Source of the DNA: Lachnospiraceae bacterium UBA7205
GTDB lineage: Bacteria; Bacillota; Clostridia; Lachnospirales; Lachnospiraceae
NCBI GenBank assembly: GCA_002490665.1
Contig: DKUL01000044.1
Span: 1-19,229, forward strand
Direction: 5' to 3'
DNA length: 19,229 nucleotides
Below, one piece after another: positions 8,651 through 15,503 of this stretch. Within the stretch, counting starts at the first letter, position 1. Each line of letters begins with the position of its first letter. Both the position numbers and the translations under genes were made by a program. The notes below the pieces were generated by a model. It saw nothing but the letters and a program-made list of their open reading frames with translations, had not been told where the DNA came from and ran no database searches.

Positions 8651-8699
8651 AGCAGTTCAACCTTTGACTTCCTGTACAGTCCCGAGTCAAACTGTTACT
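8651..8699. repeat. Degenerate inverted repeat in the ATPase operon leader
   Basis: An imperfect hairpin lies between the putative promoter and the first ATPase gene. Left arm parts are CAGTT and TTTGACT; right arm parts are AGTCAAA and AACTG, with bulges. Its right end, AACTGTTACTT (8690-8700), is identical to 11 bases at the right end of the perfect inverted repeat at 15444-15503. It could be a decayed copy of the same element, though an 11-base match can occur by chance in a window this long. Confidence 0.4.
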
Positions 8700-8729
8700 T
8701 TTTTCTATCACGATACTGATATGTTCCTT

Positions 8730-8738
8730 ATTCTACCA
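8730..8738 (-). promoter_or_regulatory. Possible extended -10 promoter for the ATPase/yqeG/aro operon
   Basis: The minus strand reads TGGTAGAAT, an extended -10 (TGn plus TAGAAT, -10 hexamer at 8730-8735). No good -35 is visible 17 bp upstream. It lies between the DUF4097 gene and the first ATPase gene, about 100 nt before the start codon. If active, the ATPase genes would be expressed independently of the upstream cassette. Confidence 0.45.
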
Positions 8739-8762
8739 CAGTGCACACCAAAAATCCATCTT

Positions 8763-9587
8763 TTATTCTTCATTTCTATAACTGAGCCGCACACTCCCCA
8801 TGCTGGTGCTGGCTTCGAGCTTTCCGGCACTGCCTGACTGACGGTACTTCGTGCCCTCACCCTGACCGTTCACCCGAACCTCGCCCATTCCTGCCTCCAG
8901 CTCTATCTGATAATCGTCAAGGCTCTGCTCCGCATCAATAATGGTGTCCCCCATTGCGTTATCTACATCCAAATCCTGAAATGTGCAGTTTTCGACCCTG
9001 ATTGTCCCCATATCATTGTTGACCTCAGCATCCCCGAGATAGGTGTCCTTTATCGTAATCTCGCCCATGTTCGTGTCAATGTCCGCCTCTTCGAAACTGC
9101 ACTTTTTGAAGGTGCAGTTTCCCATATTGGTCAGCGTGTCACAGCCTTTTGACGTGATTTCCTCCGCGCTGATGTTTCCCATGGCAACCTCGATATTCAT
9201 AAGGTTCAATTCTGTCCCTTCCGGAATGGTCAGCGTCATGCTGCACTGCTCATTTCTCATGCCTCCCCACAATGCCCTTTTCGGGGCTCTCACCTTGACA
9301 TTGAGCGTACCATCCTTCACTTCATACTCCAGCTTAAGCGTATCCGTATACCGGCTGCTGAGAGAAAAGCGCTCCCCTGCTTCAACCGTCAAATCCATTA
9401 TATCCGCATCCACACAGATGGCGTCAAAGGCATCCAAATCCGAATCCGCACTCATCATCCTGTCTGCCCCAAACTGAAAGCCGTTCCGGAATCCAAAAAT
9501 ACCATAATAGTGAACGGTACCGCCGATCACACAGCAGACCGTAATGATTGTCAGTACTGTCATCCATATACTCTTCTTCATACTCAT
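8763..9587 (-). CDS. DUF4097 family membrane-anchored beta-solenoid protein
   Basis: 274 residues. The start has AGGAGG 5 nt upstream of the ATG at 9587. Residues about 7-30 form one hydrophobic N-terminal anchor (IWMTVLTIITVCCVIGGTV), so the rest probably lies outside the membrane. The remainder matches the DUF4097 putative adhesin family. From residue 136 it has a regular motif, MG followed by a beta-strand (MGNIS, MGNCT, MGEIT, MGTIR, MGDTI, MGEVR, MGSVR), at 136, 155, 174, 193, 212, 234 and 263. The first five are exactly 19 residues apart, which fits rungs of a beta-helix. It is the last gene of a PadR-DUF1700-DUF4097 cassette. Family function is unknown; envelope-stress sensing has been suggested for such cassettes, and I treat that as inference. 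Confidence 0.88.
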   Translation of the reverse strand: MSMKKSIWMTVLTIITVCCVIGGTVHYYGIFGFRNGFQFGADRMMSADSDLDAFDAICVDADIMDLTVEAGERFSLSSRYTDTLKLEYEVKDGTLNVKVRAPKRALWGGMRNEQCSMTLTIPEGTELNLMNIEVAMGNISAEEITSKGCDTLTNMGNCTFKKCSFEEADIDTNMGEITIKDTYLGDAEVNNDMGTIRVENCTFQDLDVDNAMGDTIIDAEQSLDDYQIELEAGMGEVRVNGQGEGTKYRQSGSAGKLEASTSMGSVRLSYRNEE

Positions 9588-9630
9588 ATTTTCCTCCTAA
9601 AACCGAATCCTGTTTTATTACTCCGTCATA

Positions 9631-10596
9631 TTACCAAATCGCACGAATCAGCTGCTGCACCACGGCGGCAATCACCCACACAATCCATGTGATGTGCCAG
9701 TCAAAGCTCAGAAAGCTCCAGCACAGGTAGATGCAGGTCACGGTCGGCCAGTAGACGGACATAATCTGTGATATCACGTTATTATTATAACGAACCTGTT
9801 TCTGTGAAGGGACAAAGCTGCCGCCCATCGTATCGCTCTTGTTCAATGAAAGAATTGTCGAAAATCCTGCATTCATATTTCCAGCCGCCACAAGCAGAAA
9901 GACGCCGATTCCGATAAACACAAACATCAGTACCACTCCCAGGCCGCTTCTCCACGAAAACAGGCTGGTGACGATTACCACCGGAAGTACGCTCAGGATG
10001 CACAAAATGACGCCAATCGTAATCATCATTGCAAATGTCACCCGGAAGCTTTCCCGCCGGTTATGGACATACTCTGCCGTCGCAAAATCCACACTGCATC
10101 CCTTTTGCTTCAGGAACTTCCACTTTCCCATGACAAACCCCGAAAACATAAACAACCCGATCGCTGCCGCAATCATCAAAAACATAAAACACGTGGCATA
10201 GACAGCGCCGCGCCAGTTCCAGCTGACATCCAGCAGGTAACCGCAGCAGCTTATAATGCATAACAGCACACCGAGCGCCACGGTGTAGGCAGCGCGCGTC
10301 CTGTCATGCAGGTAATCCTTGACCTCCGAGAGTGCCACGCTCCGAATGCCCGCAGCAGCCTTCTGATTTCCCTGTATCACAAAACTGCTGATGCCGAGCT
10401 CCTCTGCCAGTTCATCAAGGTTGCCGAACTCGGAAATCACAATGCCGACCGCTTCATTCTCCGTCTTTCCGTCCTTGATTAACTCCGTATATTTGTCCTC
10501 CATCATCTGTCCCAGCTCATTTTTTGCCTTCTGCACCTCAAATGTAATGGGAAGCCTTGCAAACATTGTTTCCAGATAATTCCTGATTGTCTCCAT
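9631..10596 (-). CDS. DUF1700 / HAAS-domain multi-spanning membrane protein
   Basis: 321 residues with the start at 10596. The N-terminal ~70 residues (METIRNYLETMFARLP to ELGIS) form the soluble helical DUF1700/HAAS 'permease prefix' domain typical of proteins encoded next to PadR regulators. The rest has about six hydrophobic segments, for example VALGVLLCIISCCGYLL, FMFLMIAAAIGLFMF, IGVILCILSVLPVVIVT and VVLMFVFIGIGVFLL. The frame extends 14 codons upstream, but that overlaps padR. GGAGGG 10 nt before the ATG at 10596, within the padR stop region, decides the start. The 4-nt gap to padR and 43-nt gap to the DUF4097 gene support one operon. Biochemical function is unknown. Confidence 0.87.
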   Translation of the reverse strand: METIRNYLETMFARLPITFEVQKAKNELGQMMEDKYTELIKDGKTENEAVGIVISEFGNLDELAEELGISSFVIQGNQKAAAGIRSVALSEVKDYLHDRTRAAYTVALGVLLCIISCCGYLLDVSWNWRGAVYATCFMFLMIAAAIGLFMFSGFVMGKWKFLKQKGCSVDFATAEYVHNRRESFRVTFAMMITIGVILCILSVLPVVIVTSLFSWRSGLGVVLMFVFIGIGVFLLVAAGNMNAGFSTILSLNKSDTMGGSFVPSQKQVRYNNNVISQIMSVYWPTVTCIYLCWSFLSFDWHITWIVWVIAAVVQQLIRAIW

Positions 10597-10600
10597 ACTC

Positions 10601-10945
10601 TCATATCCCTCCATCCTCTTTGATAAATTTTTCCACAACTTCCTTGGTTAACGTCCACTCCGCACATTTCTCACGGTAGTACTGCCTGCCCTTGTCCGTA
10701 ATCCTATAGTATGTCCTGCGCTTCCCGCTGATGGTGGCGTTTTCCGAAAACGATTCGACAAACCCATTTTTTTCCAGCCTTGTAAAGGCAGAATAGAGCG
10801 TTGTCTCCTTAATCAGATACTTTTCATCTGACAGGCTCCTGATTCGTTTCGAAATCTCATACCCATACGATGGCGCATCCCACAACAAATACAGTATCAT
10901 CGTGTCATTGTACCCGCGTATGATATCGCTGCTAATGCTGCTCAT
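10601..10945 (-). CDS. PadR family transcriptional regulator
   Basis: 114-residue winged-helix DNA-binding protein of the short PadR class. The HTH includes SYGYEISKRIRSL and ETTLYSAFTRLEKNGFVES, and the wing is KRRTYYRITDKGRQYYRE. PadR proteins of this class generally repress their own operon and relieve it on binding a ligand or partner. It is the first gene of the cassette; the strong ribosome site GGGAGG precedes the ATG at 10945. Its leader holds a tandem 15-bp repeat array that is the natural candidate for its binding site. The inducer is unknown. Confidence 0.93.
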   Translation of the reverse strand: MSSISSDIIRGYNDTMILYLLWDAPSYGYEISKRIRSLSDEKYLIKETTLYSAFTRLEKNGFVESFSENATISGKRRTYYRITDKGRQYYREKCAEWTLTKEVVEKFIKEDGGI

Positions 10946-10993
10946 AAAAAACCTCCCTTCCCAAAAATTGCCAAGTAATCTACGATAGCCAAT

Positions 10994-11068
10994 GCAACGG
11001 CTGTCATAGCTCCGCCTGTCGGTGCTATGTTTATCGTTGCTATTTCTGTCGTTGCTACGTTTATCGTA
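10994..11068 (-). repeat. Five tandem 15-bp units in the padR leader (candidate operator array)
   Basis: On the plus strand five adjacent 15-mers can be lined up: GCAACGGCTGTCATA, GCTCCGCCTGTCGGT, GCTATGTTTATCGTT, GCTATTTCTGTCGTT and GCTACGTTTATCGTA. The third and fifth differ at two positions. The consensus is roughly GCTAYGTTTATCGTT. The array is flanked by an 8-bp inverted pair, CTACGATA (10980-10987) and TATCGTAG (11062-11069); within the last unit CTACG/CGTAG also form a palindrome. The array begins at about the expected transcription start of the padR promoter and extends to about 50 nt before the start codon. Binding by PadR is inferred from position only. Confidence 0.7.
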
Positions 11069-11073
11069 GTATT

Positions 11074-11102
11074 AGGATAGCACAGAATATTTCTTCTGTC
11101 AA
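11074..11102 (-). promoter_or_regulatory. Promoter of the padR-DUF1700-DUF4097 cassette
   Basis: On the minus strand, -35 TTGACA (11097-11102) and -10 TATCCT (11074-11079) are exactly 17 bp apart. The start of transcription would fall near 11066-11068, at the edge of the tandem repeat array, so protein bound to the array would block initiation or early elongation. Confidence 0.8.
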
Positions 11103-11143
11103 CAGCTTTAGTGACATATTTCATTTGGACGCCCATGTGCAAT

Positions 11144-11228
11144 CGAGTAGGGGAATGTCCTTCTCTCCTACTCGCCGCGCGCCCCATGCGCCGCCTTAGC
11201 GGCATACTTCCTCTGCATGGGGCTGCGC
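11144..11228. repeat. Multi-hairpin palindromic element between permease and padR genes
   Basis: Two neighbouring stems: CGAGTAGG (11144-11151) with CCTACTCG (11167-11174), and GCGCGCCCCATGC (11177-11189) with GCATGGGGC-T-GCGC (11215-11228; one bulged T). The second encloses GCCGC-CTTA-GCGGC (11190-11203). It is much more GC-rich than the flanking sequence. It sits between the terminator of the permease operon and the padR promoter and is not followed by a T-tract on either strand. It looks like a mobile palindromic repeat or a structured RNA; copy number in the genome cannot be seen here. Confidence 0.6.
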
Positions 11229-11230
11229 AT

Positions 11231-11269
11231 AAAAAAAAGGAAAATAACCTGATACCCAAGTTACTTTCC
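11231..11269 (-). terminator. Rho-independent terminator of the binding-protein/permease operon
   Basis: The minus strand forms a 10-bp stem GGAAAGTAAC / GTTATTTTCC (one G-U pair, 11-nt loop) followed directly by eight Ts (11231-11238). The left arm contains the permease stop codon. The stem is AT-rich, so strength is moderate, but geometry and T-tract are typical. Confidence 0.75.
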
Positions 11270-12055
11270 TGCGTCTGCCAGAAGCGACAGCCCCAGCACC
11301 ATCAAAATAATCATCAGCCCCGGAAACAGCGCATACCAGGGTGCCGAAAAAAGATACGTCTGCGACTCGGACAGCATGCTCCCAAGGCTTGCGCTCGGCG
11401 GCTGGACACCAATGCCCAGATAGCTCATGCCTGCCTCGGCAAGCACGGCATTATTAAATCCAATCATGATGGAGGACAGCAGCACTGGCATGGCATTTGG
11501 CAGGATATGCACAAAAATAATGCGCAGCTGCCCCACGCCGGCAAGCCTTGCACTCTTCACATAGTCCATCTCCCTGTATTTGATAAACTCTCCCCTGACA
11601 ATACGGGCAAAGCTCGGTATGAACGCAATGCCAAGCGCACCGATTACATTGTATTTGCCTGTGCCAAAAATGCTGACAAAGACCAGTGCCAGCAGAATAC
11701 TCGGAAAGGCAAACACCACATCGTTTACACGCATCAGCACCTCGTCCAGCAAACCGCCAAAATATCCAGTAAATGCCCCGATGATGACACCACAGACCGT
11801 CCCGATTGTGACCGTAGCCACCGCAATCACAAACGTATTGCCCATGCCTTTGAGCACCCTTGAAAAAATATCCCGCCCGAAATTGTCACAGCCCATAAGG
11901 TGCTTCAGCGACGGCGCAGCCAGTTTCGCAGTACTGTCCATCTTCGTGATGTCATACGGCGTGTGTATAAATCCAGCCAGAACCAGCAGCAGCATCGCGC
12001 CCGTTATCACAAGACCCATGATGAAATTAGGAGAATATGTCTTTTTCCTTTTCAC
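11261..12055 (-). CDS. ABC transporter permease, OppC/DppC/NikC type
   Basis: Inner-membrane permease of the binding-protein-dependent transport family. 264 residues from a GTG at 12055. I prefer that GTG because GGAGG lies 5 nt upstream; an ATG four codons earlier (12067) has only a weak ribosome site, and the frame further up overlaps the other permease. One N-terminal membrane segment (GLVITGAMLLLVLAGFI) is followed by LKHLMGCDNFGRDIFSRVLKG, typical of the DppC family, then five more segments. The ATPase-coupling EAA loop is seen near AEAGMSYLGIGVQPPSASLG. Terminated by a hairpin overlapping its stop codon. Confidence 0.92.
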   Translation of the reverse strand: MKRKKTYSPNFIMGLVITGAMLLLVLAGFIHTPYDITKMDSTAKLAAPSLKHLMGCDNFGRDIFSRVLKGMGNTFVIAVATVTIGTVCGVIIGAFTGYFGGLLDEVLMRVNDVVFAFPSILLALVFVSIFGTGKYNVIGALGIAFIPSFARIVRGEFIKYREMDYVKSARLAGVGQLRIIFVHILPNAMPVLLSSIMIGFNNAVLAEAGMSYLGIGVQPPSASLGSMLSESQTYLFSAPWYALFPGLMIILMVLGLSLLADAGK

Positions 12056-12086
12056 AAAAACCTCCATTGTTAGGACTCTTTTCCCT

Positions 12087-13025
12087 TTACACGCTGATGC
12101 GCGGGTCAACCAGCTGATAAATCACATCCACCACAAAATTTGTCACAATCACAACAAAGGCAATCAGCACGATAACTGCCTCCACCACTGGATAGTCCCG
12201 GTATGATATGGAAGTCAGCAGAATGCGTCCGATGCCTGGTATGTTAAATACCTGCTCGATGACAATGCTCCCCACAAGCATGTCCGCAAGCGTCATCCCC
12301 CACAGCGTGATTACAGGAATTATGGCATTTCGAAGGACATGCCGATACAAAACCTTGTTGGTATTGTTTCCTTTGCTATACGCCGTCCTCACATAGTCCT
12401 TTTTGGATTCCTCAATGCAGGAGCTCCGCAACAGCTTGACCGACATTGCGATTTTGGGCAGCGCAATTGCAAAACATGGGAAAATGATATAAGAGAGAAA
12501 TCCCCAGAAATCCGTCTCATAGGACACAAATCCTCCGGGCGTGAAAAACTTTAACAGCATGCCAAATAAATACGTAATCAGTATTCCCATAAAAAAATGC
12601 GGAACCGACATCACAACCTGATTGAGTGCCATAGCGAAACGGTCAATCCGCCTGCCGCTGTGCTTTGCTGTATAGATACCGACTGGCAGTGAGATTACAA
12701 CCATTATAAAAAAGGAAATGACTGCCATTATCACAGTAATTGGCAGCTTGGACACGATCATGTCCGCGACAGGCAGATGGTACTTGTACGAGGTGCCAAA
12801 ATCGCCACACAAAAAATGAACCAGCCATTCCAGATACCGTTCCAGGAACGGTCTGTCCAGACCGAGCTGCTCACGCAGCGCCGCCAGGCTTTCCGACGTG
12901 GCGTCTGTTCCCAGTGCCGCAAGCGCGGCATCACCTGGTATCAGGTCAAAAGCAAGATAGACGAGGAATGAAATACACAAAAGCGTGATAATCATTGCTG
13001 CCAGCTTTTTACCAATGTATCTCAT
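12087..13025 (-). CDS. ABC transporter permease, OppB/DppB/NikB type
   Basis: 312-residue inner-membrane permease, normal length for the B-type subunit. It opens with MRYIGKKLAAMIITLLCISF, the usual first membrane helix, followed by the family's extracytoplasmic segment (LREQLGLDRPFLERYLEWL, GDFGTSY). Four or more further hydrophobic helices follow, and the EAA-like coupling loop is VRTAYSKGNNTNKVLYRHVLRNA. The ATG at 13025 has GGAG 8 nt upstream. It lies 44 nt after the binding-protein gene and 31 nt before the C-type permease, in one operon. Confidence 0.94.
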   Translation of the reverse strand: MRYIGKKLAAMIITLLCISFLVYLAFDLIPGDAALAALGTDATSESLAALREQLGLDRPFLERYLEWLVHFLCGDFGTSYKYHLPVADMIVSKLPITVIMAVISFFIMVVISLPVGIYTAKHSGRRIDRFAMALNQVVMSVPHFFMGILITYLFGMLLKFFTPGGFVSYETDFWGFLSYIIFPCFAIALPKIAMSVKLLRSSCIEESKKDYVRTAYSKGNNTNKVLYRHVLRNAIIPVITLWGMTLADMLVGSIVIEQVFNIPGIGRILLTSISYRDYPVVEAVIVLIAFVVIVTNFVVDVIYQLVDPRISV

Positions 13026-13069
13026 ATCCCCGTCTCCTTTTCATAACCGCTACAAATATTGCCGCCGGA

Positions 13070-14629
13070 TTACTGTATATCCAGCTTCGAGAAATCCTGT
13101 ATATATAATGGATAGAACGTATATCCTGTATAACCCTTTCTGACCGCAACCAGTTCGCACATATCCTGGATGTAGACATTTGCAGCCGTCCCGGCAAGGA
13201 TTGTCTCACATTTCTTGTATGCCTCCGTTGCCCTGTCATCGTCCATCACGGACTCCGCAGCCAGCGCCTCCGCATACGCGGCATCATATTCCTGGTTATT
13301 GTAATTGATAAAATTATTGTGCGCATCAGAACGGAACCTACTCAGCATTGCCCCCGCAGTCAGCGTCGACGCGTCCACACCGACCAGCGTCGCCTCAAAA
13401 TCACGCCCCTGGTACACATCATTCAGCCATGTCTCCCACTCTATCAGCTCAATGTCTGCCGTGACGCCAATCTGCTTTAACTGCTCAGCGACAACCTGCG
13501 CCGTATCGACATGCTGCTGATAATTGGAGGGTACCTTCATCGTAAAGCTGAACCCGTCAGGGTAACCAGCCTCAGTAAGCAGCGCCTTTGCCTTTTCGAT
13601 ATCCGTCGTGTACAGATCGTTCAGCTCCTCGATATAATATTTTCCAAATGCCGGAAACATGCTGCTCCCGACAAGGGTTCCCTTTCCCTCTGAAACAAAA
13701 TCGAGGATCTCCTGCCTGTTCACTGCATAGCACAGCGCCTGCCGCACATTCTCGTTATCAAACGGTGCCACGGCATTGTTGAGGTACACCGCCTGAACCA
13801 GGTTCATTGTTCCCTCAAGCACCTCGAAGTCATCACCAAGCTCTGCCGCCTGCGCCGTGGAAATCCGTGCAACCAAATCCACCGCACCGCCCTCGAGATT
13901 CATGACAATCGAATCCGAATCCGCAAGCACCTTCAGGGTGACATCCTTGATGTGTGCCGGTTCTCCCCAGTATCCGTCAAACCGCTCAAGCACTACATTC
14001 TCCTGCAGTGAGCGCGACACAAACTTATACGGTCCCGTTCCAATGGGATTTGTCTGCAAATCAGCCGCATCCGCCGGAACGATGGCTGCCTCAACCGTTG
14101 ACAGGATTGCCATAAAGGAGCTGCTTGACTCCTTCAATGTAATGACAATCGTATTTTCATCGGGGGTCTCCACACCCACAATATTAGAAAACGCCGATAT
14201 CACGGGTTCCCCCCCGTTCAGGCCGGCGCACGTGTCAATCGAATACTTCACATCCGCAGCAGTAACAGGATTTCCATTGTGAAACTTGATTCCGTCTCTC
14301 AGCGTAAACGTATATACAAGCCCGTCCTCCGACATTGTATAATCACTTGCCACTGCCGGGACCAGGTTGCCCTCGCTGTCCGGCTTATACAAACCCTCGT
14401 AAATATTATACAGAATCTCCTGCGTGCCTGCACCCTGCGACAAACTCGGCACCAGACTGTCCAAATCCTGTGGAATGCCTATGGTGATATGGGATGCAGC
14501 AGCGGTATCCGATACCTTTTCAGAGTCTCCATCCTGCTTATCACCTGAGCATCCGCCCAGTGCAACAGTCAGTGTAAGCAACATACTTGCCAAAAGAACC
14601 TTCCCCAATCCCTGTCCTCTTTTCGCCAT
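13070..14629 (-). CDS. Solute-binding lipoprotein, family 5 (peptide/nickel type)
   Basis: 519-residue substrate-binding protein that would capture the ligand outside the cell and deliver it to the adjacent permeases. The N-terminus is a lipoprotein signal: KRGQGLGK, a hydrophobic stretch, then the lipobox LGGC with lipidated Cys27. It would be modified by Lgt, also encoded here. The family-5 signature is clear: ILYNIYEGLYKPDSEGNLVP, YTFTLRDGIKFHNGNPVTAADVKYS, then a central NEQ-type segment VYLNNAVAPFDNENVRQALCYAVNRQEIL. The ATG at 14629 has GGAG 8 nt upstream. Ligand is not readable: dipeptide, oligopeptide, nickel or other small ligands are all known for this family. Confidence 0.94.
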   Translation of the reverse strand: MAKRGQGLGKVLLASMLLTLTVALGGCSGDKQDGDSEKVSDTAAASHITIGIPQDLDSLVPSLSQGAGTQEILYNIYEGLYKPDSEGNLVPAVASDYTMSEDGLVYTFTLRDGIKFHNGNPVTAADVKYSIDTCAGLNGGEPVISAFSNIVGVETPDENTIVITLKESSSSFMAILSTVEAAIVPADAADLQTNPIGTGPYKFVSRSLQENVVLERFDGYWGEPAHIKDVTLKVLADSDSIVMNLEGGAVDLVARISTAQAAELGDDFEVLEGTMNLVQAVYLNNAVAPFDNENVRQALCYAVNRQEILDFVSEGKGTLVGSSMFPAFGKYYIEELNDLYTTDIEKAKALLTEAGYPDGFSFTMKVPSNYQQHVDTAQVVAEQLKQIGVTADIELIEWETWLNDVYQGRDFEATLVGVDASTLTAGAMLSRFRSDAHNNFINYNNQEYDAAYAEALAAESVMDDDRATEAYKKCETILAGTAANVYIQDMCELVAVRKGYTGYTFYPLYIQDFSKLDIQ

Positions 14630-14699
14630 GTCTTTTACTCCTTTTCATTTTTATTCATTTGTTATTTTGCCCCAAAAAGTACAGTTAATGTCTGCCGAC

Positions 14700-14728
14700 A
14701 TTATACCATCTTTCTGGTTCTGTCCGAA
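14700..14728 (-). promoter_or_regulatory. Promoter of the binding-protein/permease operon
   Basis: On the minus strand a perfect -10 TATAAT (14700-14705) lies 17 bp from a weak -35 TTCGGA (14723-14728), about 70 nt before the lipoprotein gene. A small AATGTC/GACATT pair overlaps the transcription start region and could be an operator. Confidence 0.6.
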
Positions 14729-14736
14729 ACTGTCAG

Positions 14737-14775
14737 GAAATAACTTGTGGCAAGGTCATTGCCGTGTGTTATTTC
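14737..14775. repeat. Imperfect inverted repeat upstream of the transporter promoter
   Basis: GAAATAAC (14737-14744) pairs with GTTATTTC (14768-14775), and inside it GGCAA pairs with TTGCC, with a short mismatched region between. It lies just upstream of the -35 of the transporter promoter and after nrdR, with no T-tract on the minus strand. A regulator site or a weak nrdR terminator are both possible. The remaining 14776-14875 stretch is AT-rich with nothing recognised. Confidence 0.4.
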
Positions 14776-14875
14776 TTAATAGTTCCTTAGATTGTATACA
14801 AATATTATTAAAAATGCAAGTCATTTTACAGACAATCTTGTTTTTTATTCTATACAAGGCTGCCGGCGCTTCAAA

Positions 14876-15328
14876 TCATTTATCCAGCACCTTTTTCAGC
14901 TCATCCATAAATGTATTAATATCCTTAAACTCACGATATACCGACGCAAACCGGACATACGCCACTGCGTCCAAATCCTTCAGCTTGTTCATGACAAGCT
15001 CCCCGACGACACGGCTGCTGATTTCTTTTTCTTCACTATTCAGAATATCAGCCTCCACCTCGTCCACCAGGACATCAATGCTGTCCATGCTGACAGGACG
15101 TTTGTGACACGCCCTTAATACTCCTGTCTCAATCTTCGAACGGTCATATGCCTCTCTGTTATCATCCTTCTTGATAATAATAAGCGGAATCGCCTCCACT
15201 TTTTCATATGTGGTGAAACGCTTATTGCACTCGTCACACACACGCCGCCTGCGTATGGAACTATTATCCTCAGCCGGTCTTGAATCAATTACCCTGGTAT
15301 TTTCATGACTGCAAAACGGACATTTCAT
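14876..15328 (-). CDS. nrdR: Transcriptional repressor NrdR
   Basis: Nucleotide-sensing repressor of ribonucleotide reductase operons. 150 residues, the usual length. The N-terminal zinc ribbon has Cys3, Cys6, Cys31 and Cys34 (MKCPFCSHENT ... RRRVCDECNKRFTTYE), with the conserved VIDSRPAED between. The ATP-cone domain follows from about residue 47 (PLIIIKKDDNREAYDRSKI), with YVRFASVYREFKD near the end. The ATG at 15328 follows GGAGGG. It has its own promoter. No ribonucleotide reductase gene is in this window, so its targets are elsewhere. Confidence 0.98.
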   Translation of the reverse strand: MKCPFCSHENTRVIDSRPAEDNSSIRRRRVCDECNKRFTTYEKVEAIPLIIIKKDDNREAYDRSKIETGVLRACHKRPVSMDSIDVLVDEVEADILNSEEKEISSRVVGELVMNKLKDLDAVAYVRFASVYREFKDINTFMDELKKVLDK

Positions 15329-15392
15329 TCTAACCCTCCATTCTGCCAGCGGTCCAAAGATTTAGGCGCCAGCACAAATTTCATCCAAGTTT

Positions 15393-15421
15393 AGTATAAT
15401 TTATGTTTCCGTCAATGTCAA
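15393..15421 (-). promoter_or_regulatory. nrdR promoter
   Basis: On the minus strand, consensus -35 TTGACA (15416-15421) and -10 TATACT (15393-15398) are 17 bp apart, about 65 nt upstream of the nrdR start codon. Confidence 0.75.
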
Positions 15422-15443
15422 TCAGGCTGTTTTCTTTTCAGAT

Positions 15444-15503
15444 AGTAACAGTTCAGCCCGGTACTTTGCAGCGCAGTGCGAAGTACCGGGCTGAACTGTT
15501 ACT
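15444..15503. repeat. Perfect 23-bp inverted repeat (long hairpin)
   Basis: AGTAACAGTTCAGCCCGGTACTT occupies 15444-15466 in two parts that match base for base the reverse complement at 15481-15503, with a 14-nt loop that can add a small GCA/TGC pair. It begins directly after the ylmC-like stop codon (15504) and ends about 20 nt before the nrdR -35. There is no T-tract on either side, so it is not a standard terminator. A palindromic mobile repeat or a 3' stability structure for the ylmC-like mRNA are the likely readings. Confidence 0.8.

Noticed and set aside
8706..8715. TATCACGATA near the ATPase leader as a second PadR site
   Set aside because: It shares only TATCGT with the padR array units; too short to support regulation by the same protein.
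10979..11083. CRISPR-like array
   Set aside because: The 15-bp units are directly adjacent without spacers and degenerate; no cas genes are nearby.
11111..11863. Plus-strand frame of 250 codons over the C-type permease
   Set aside because: Antisense to a recognisable permease, His/Lys-rich without a known domain; its 5' part crosses the palindromic element and terminator.
14424..15107. Plus-strand frame of 227 codons across the lipoprotein and nrdR genes
   Set aside because: It crosses two secure minus-strand genes and their intergenic promoter; Ser/Leu-rich with no domain.
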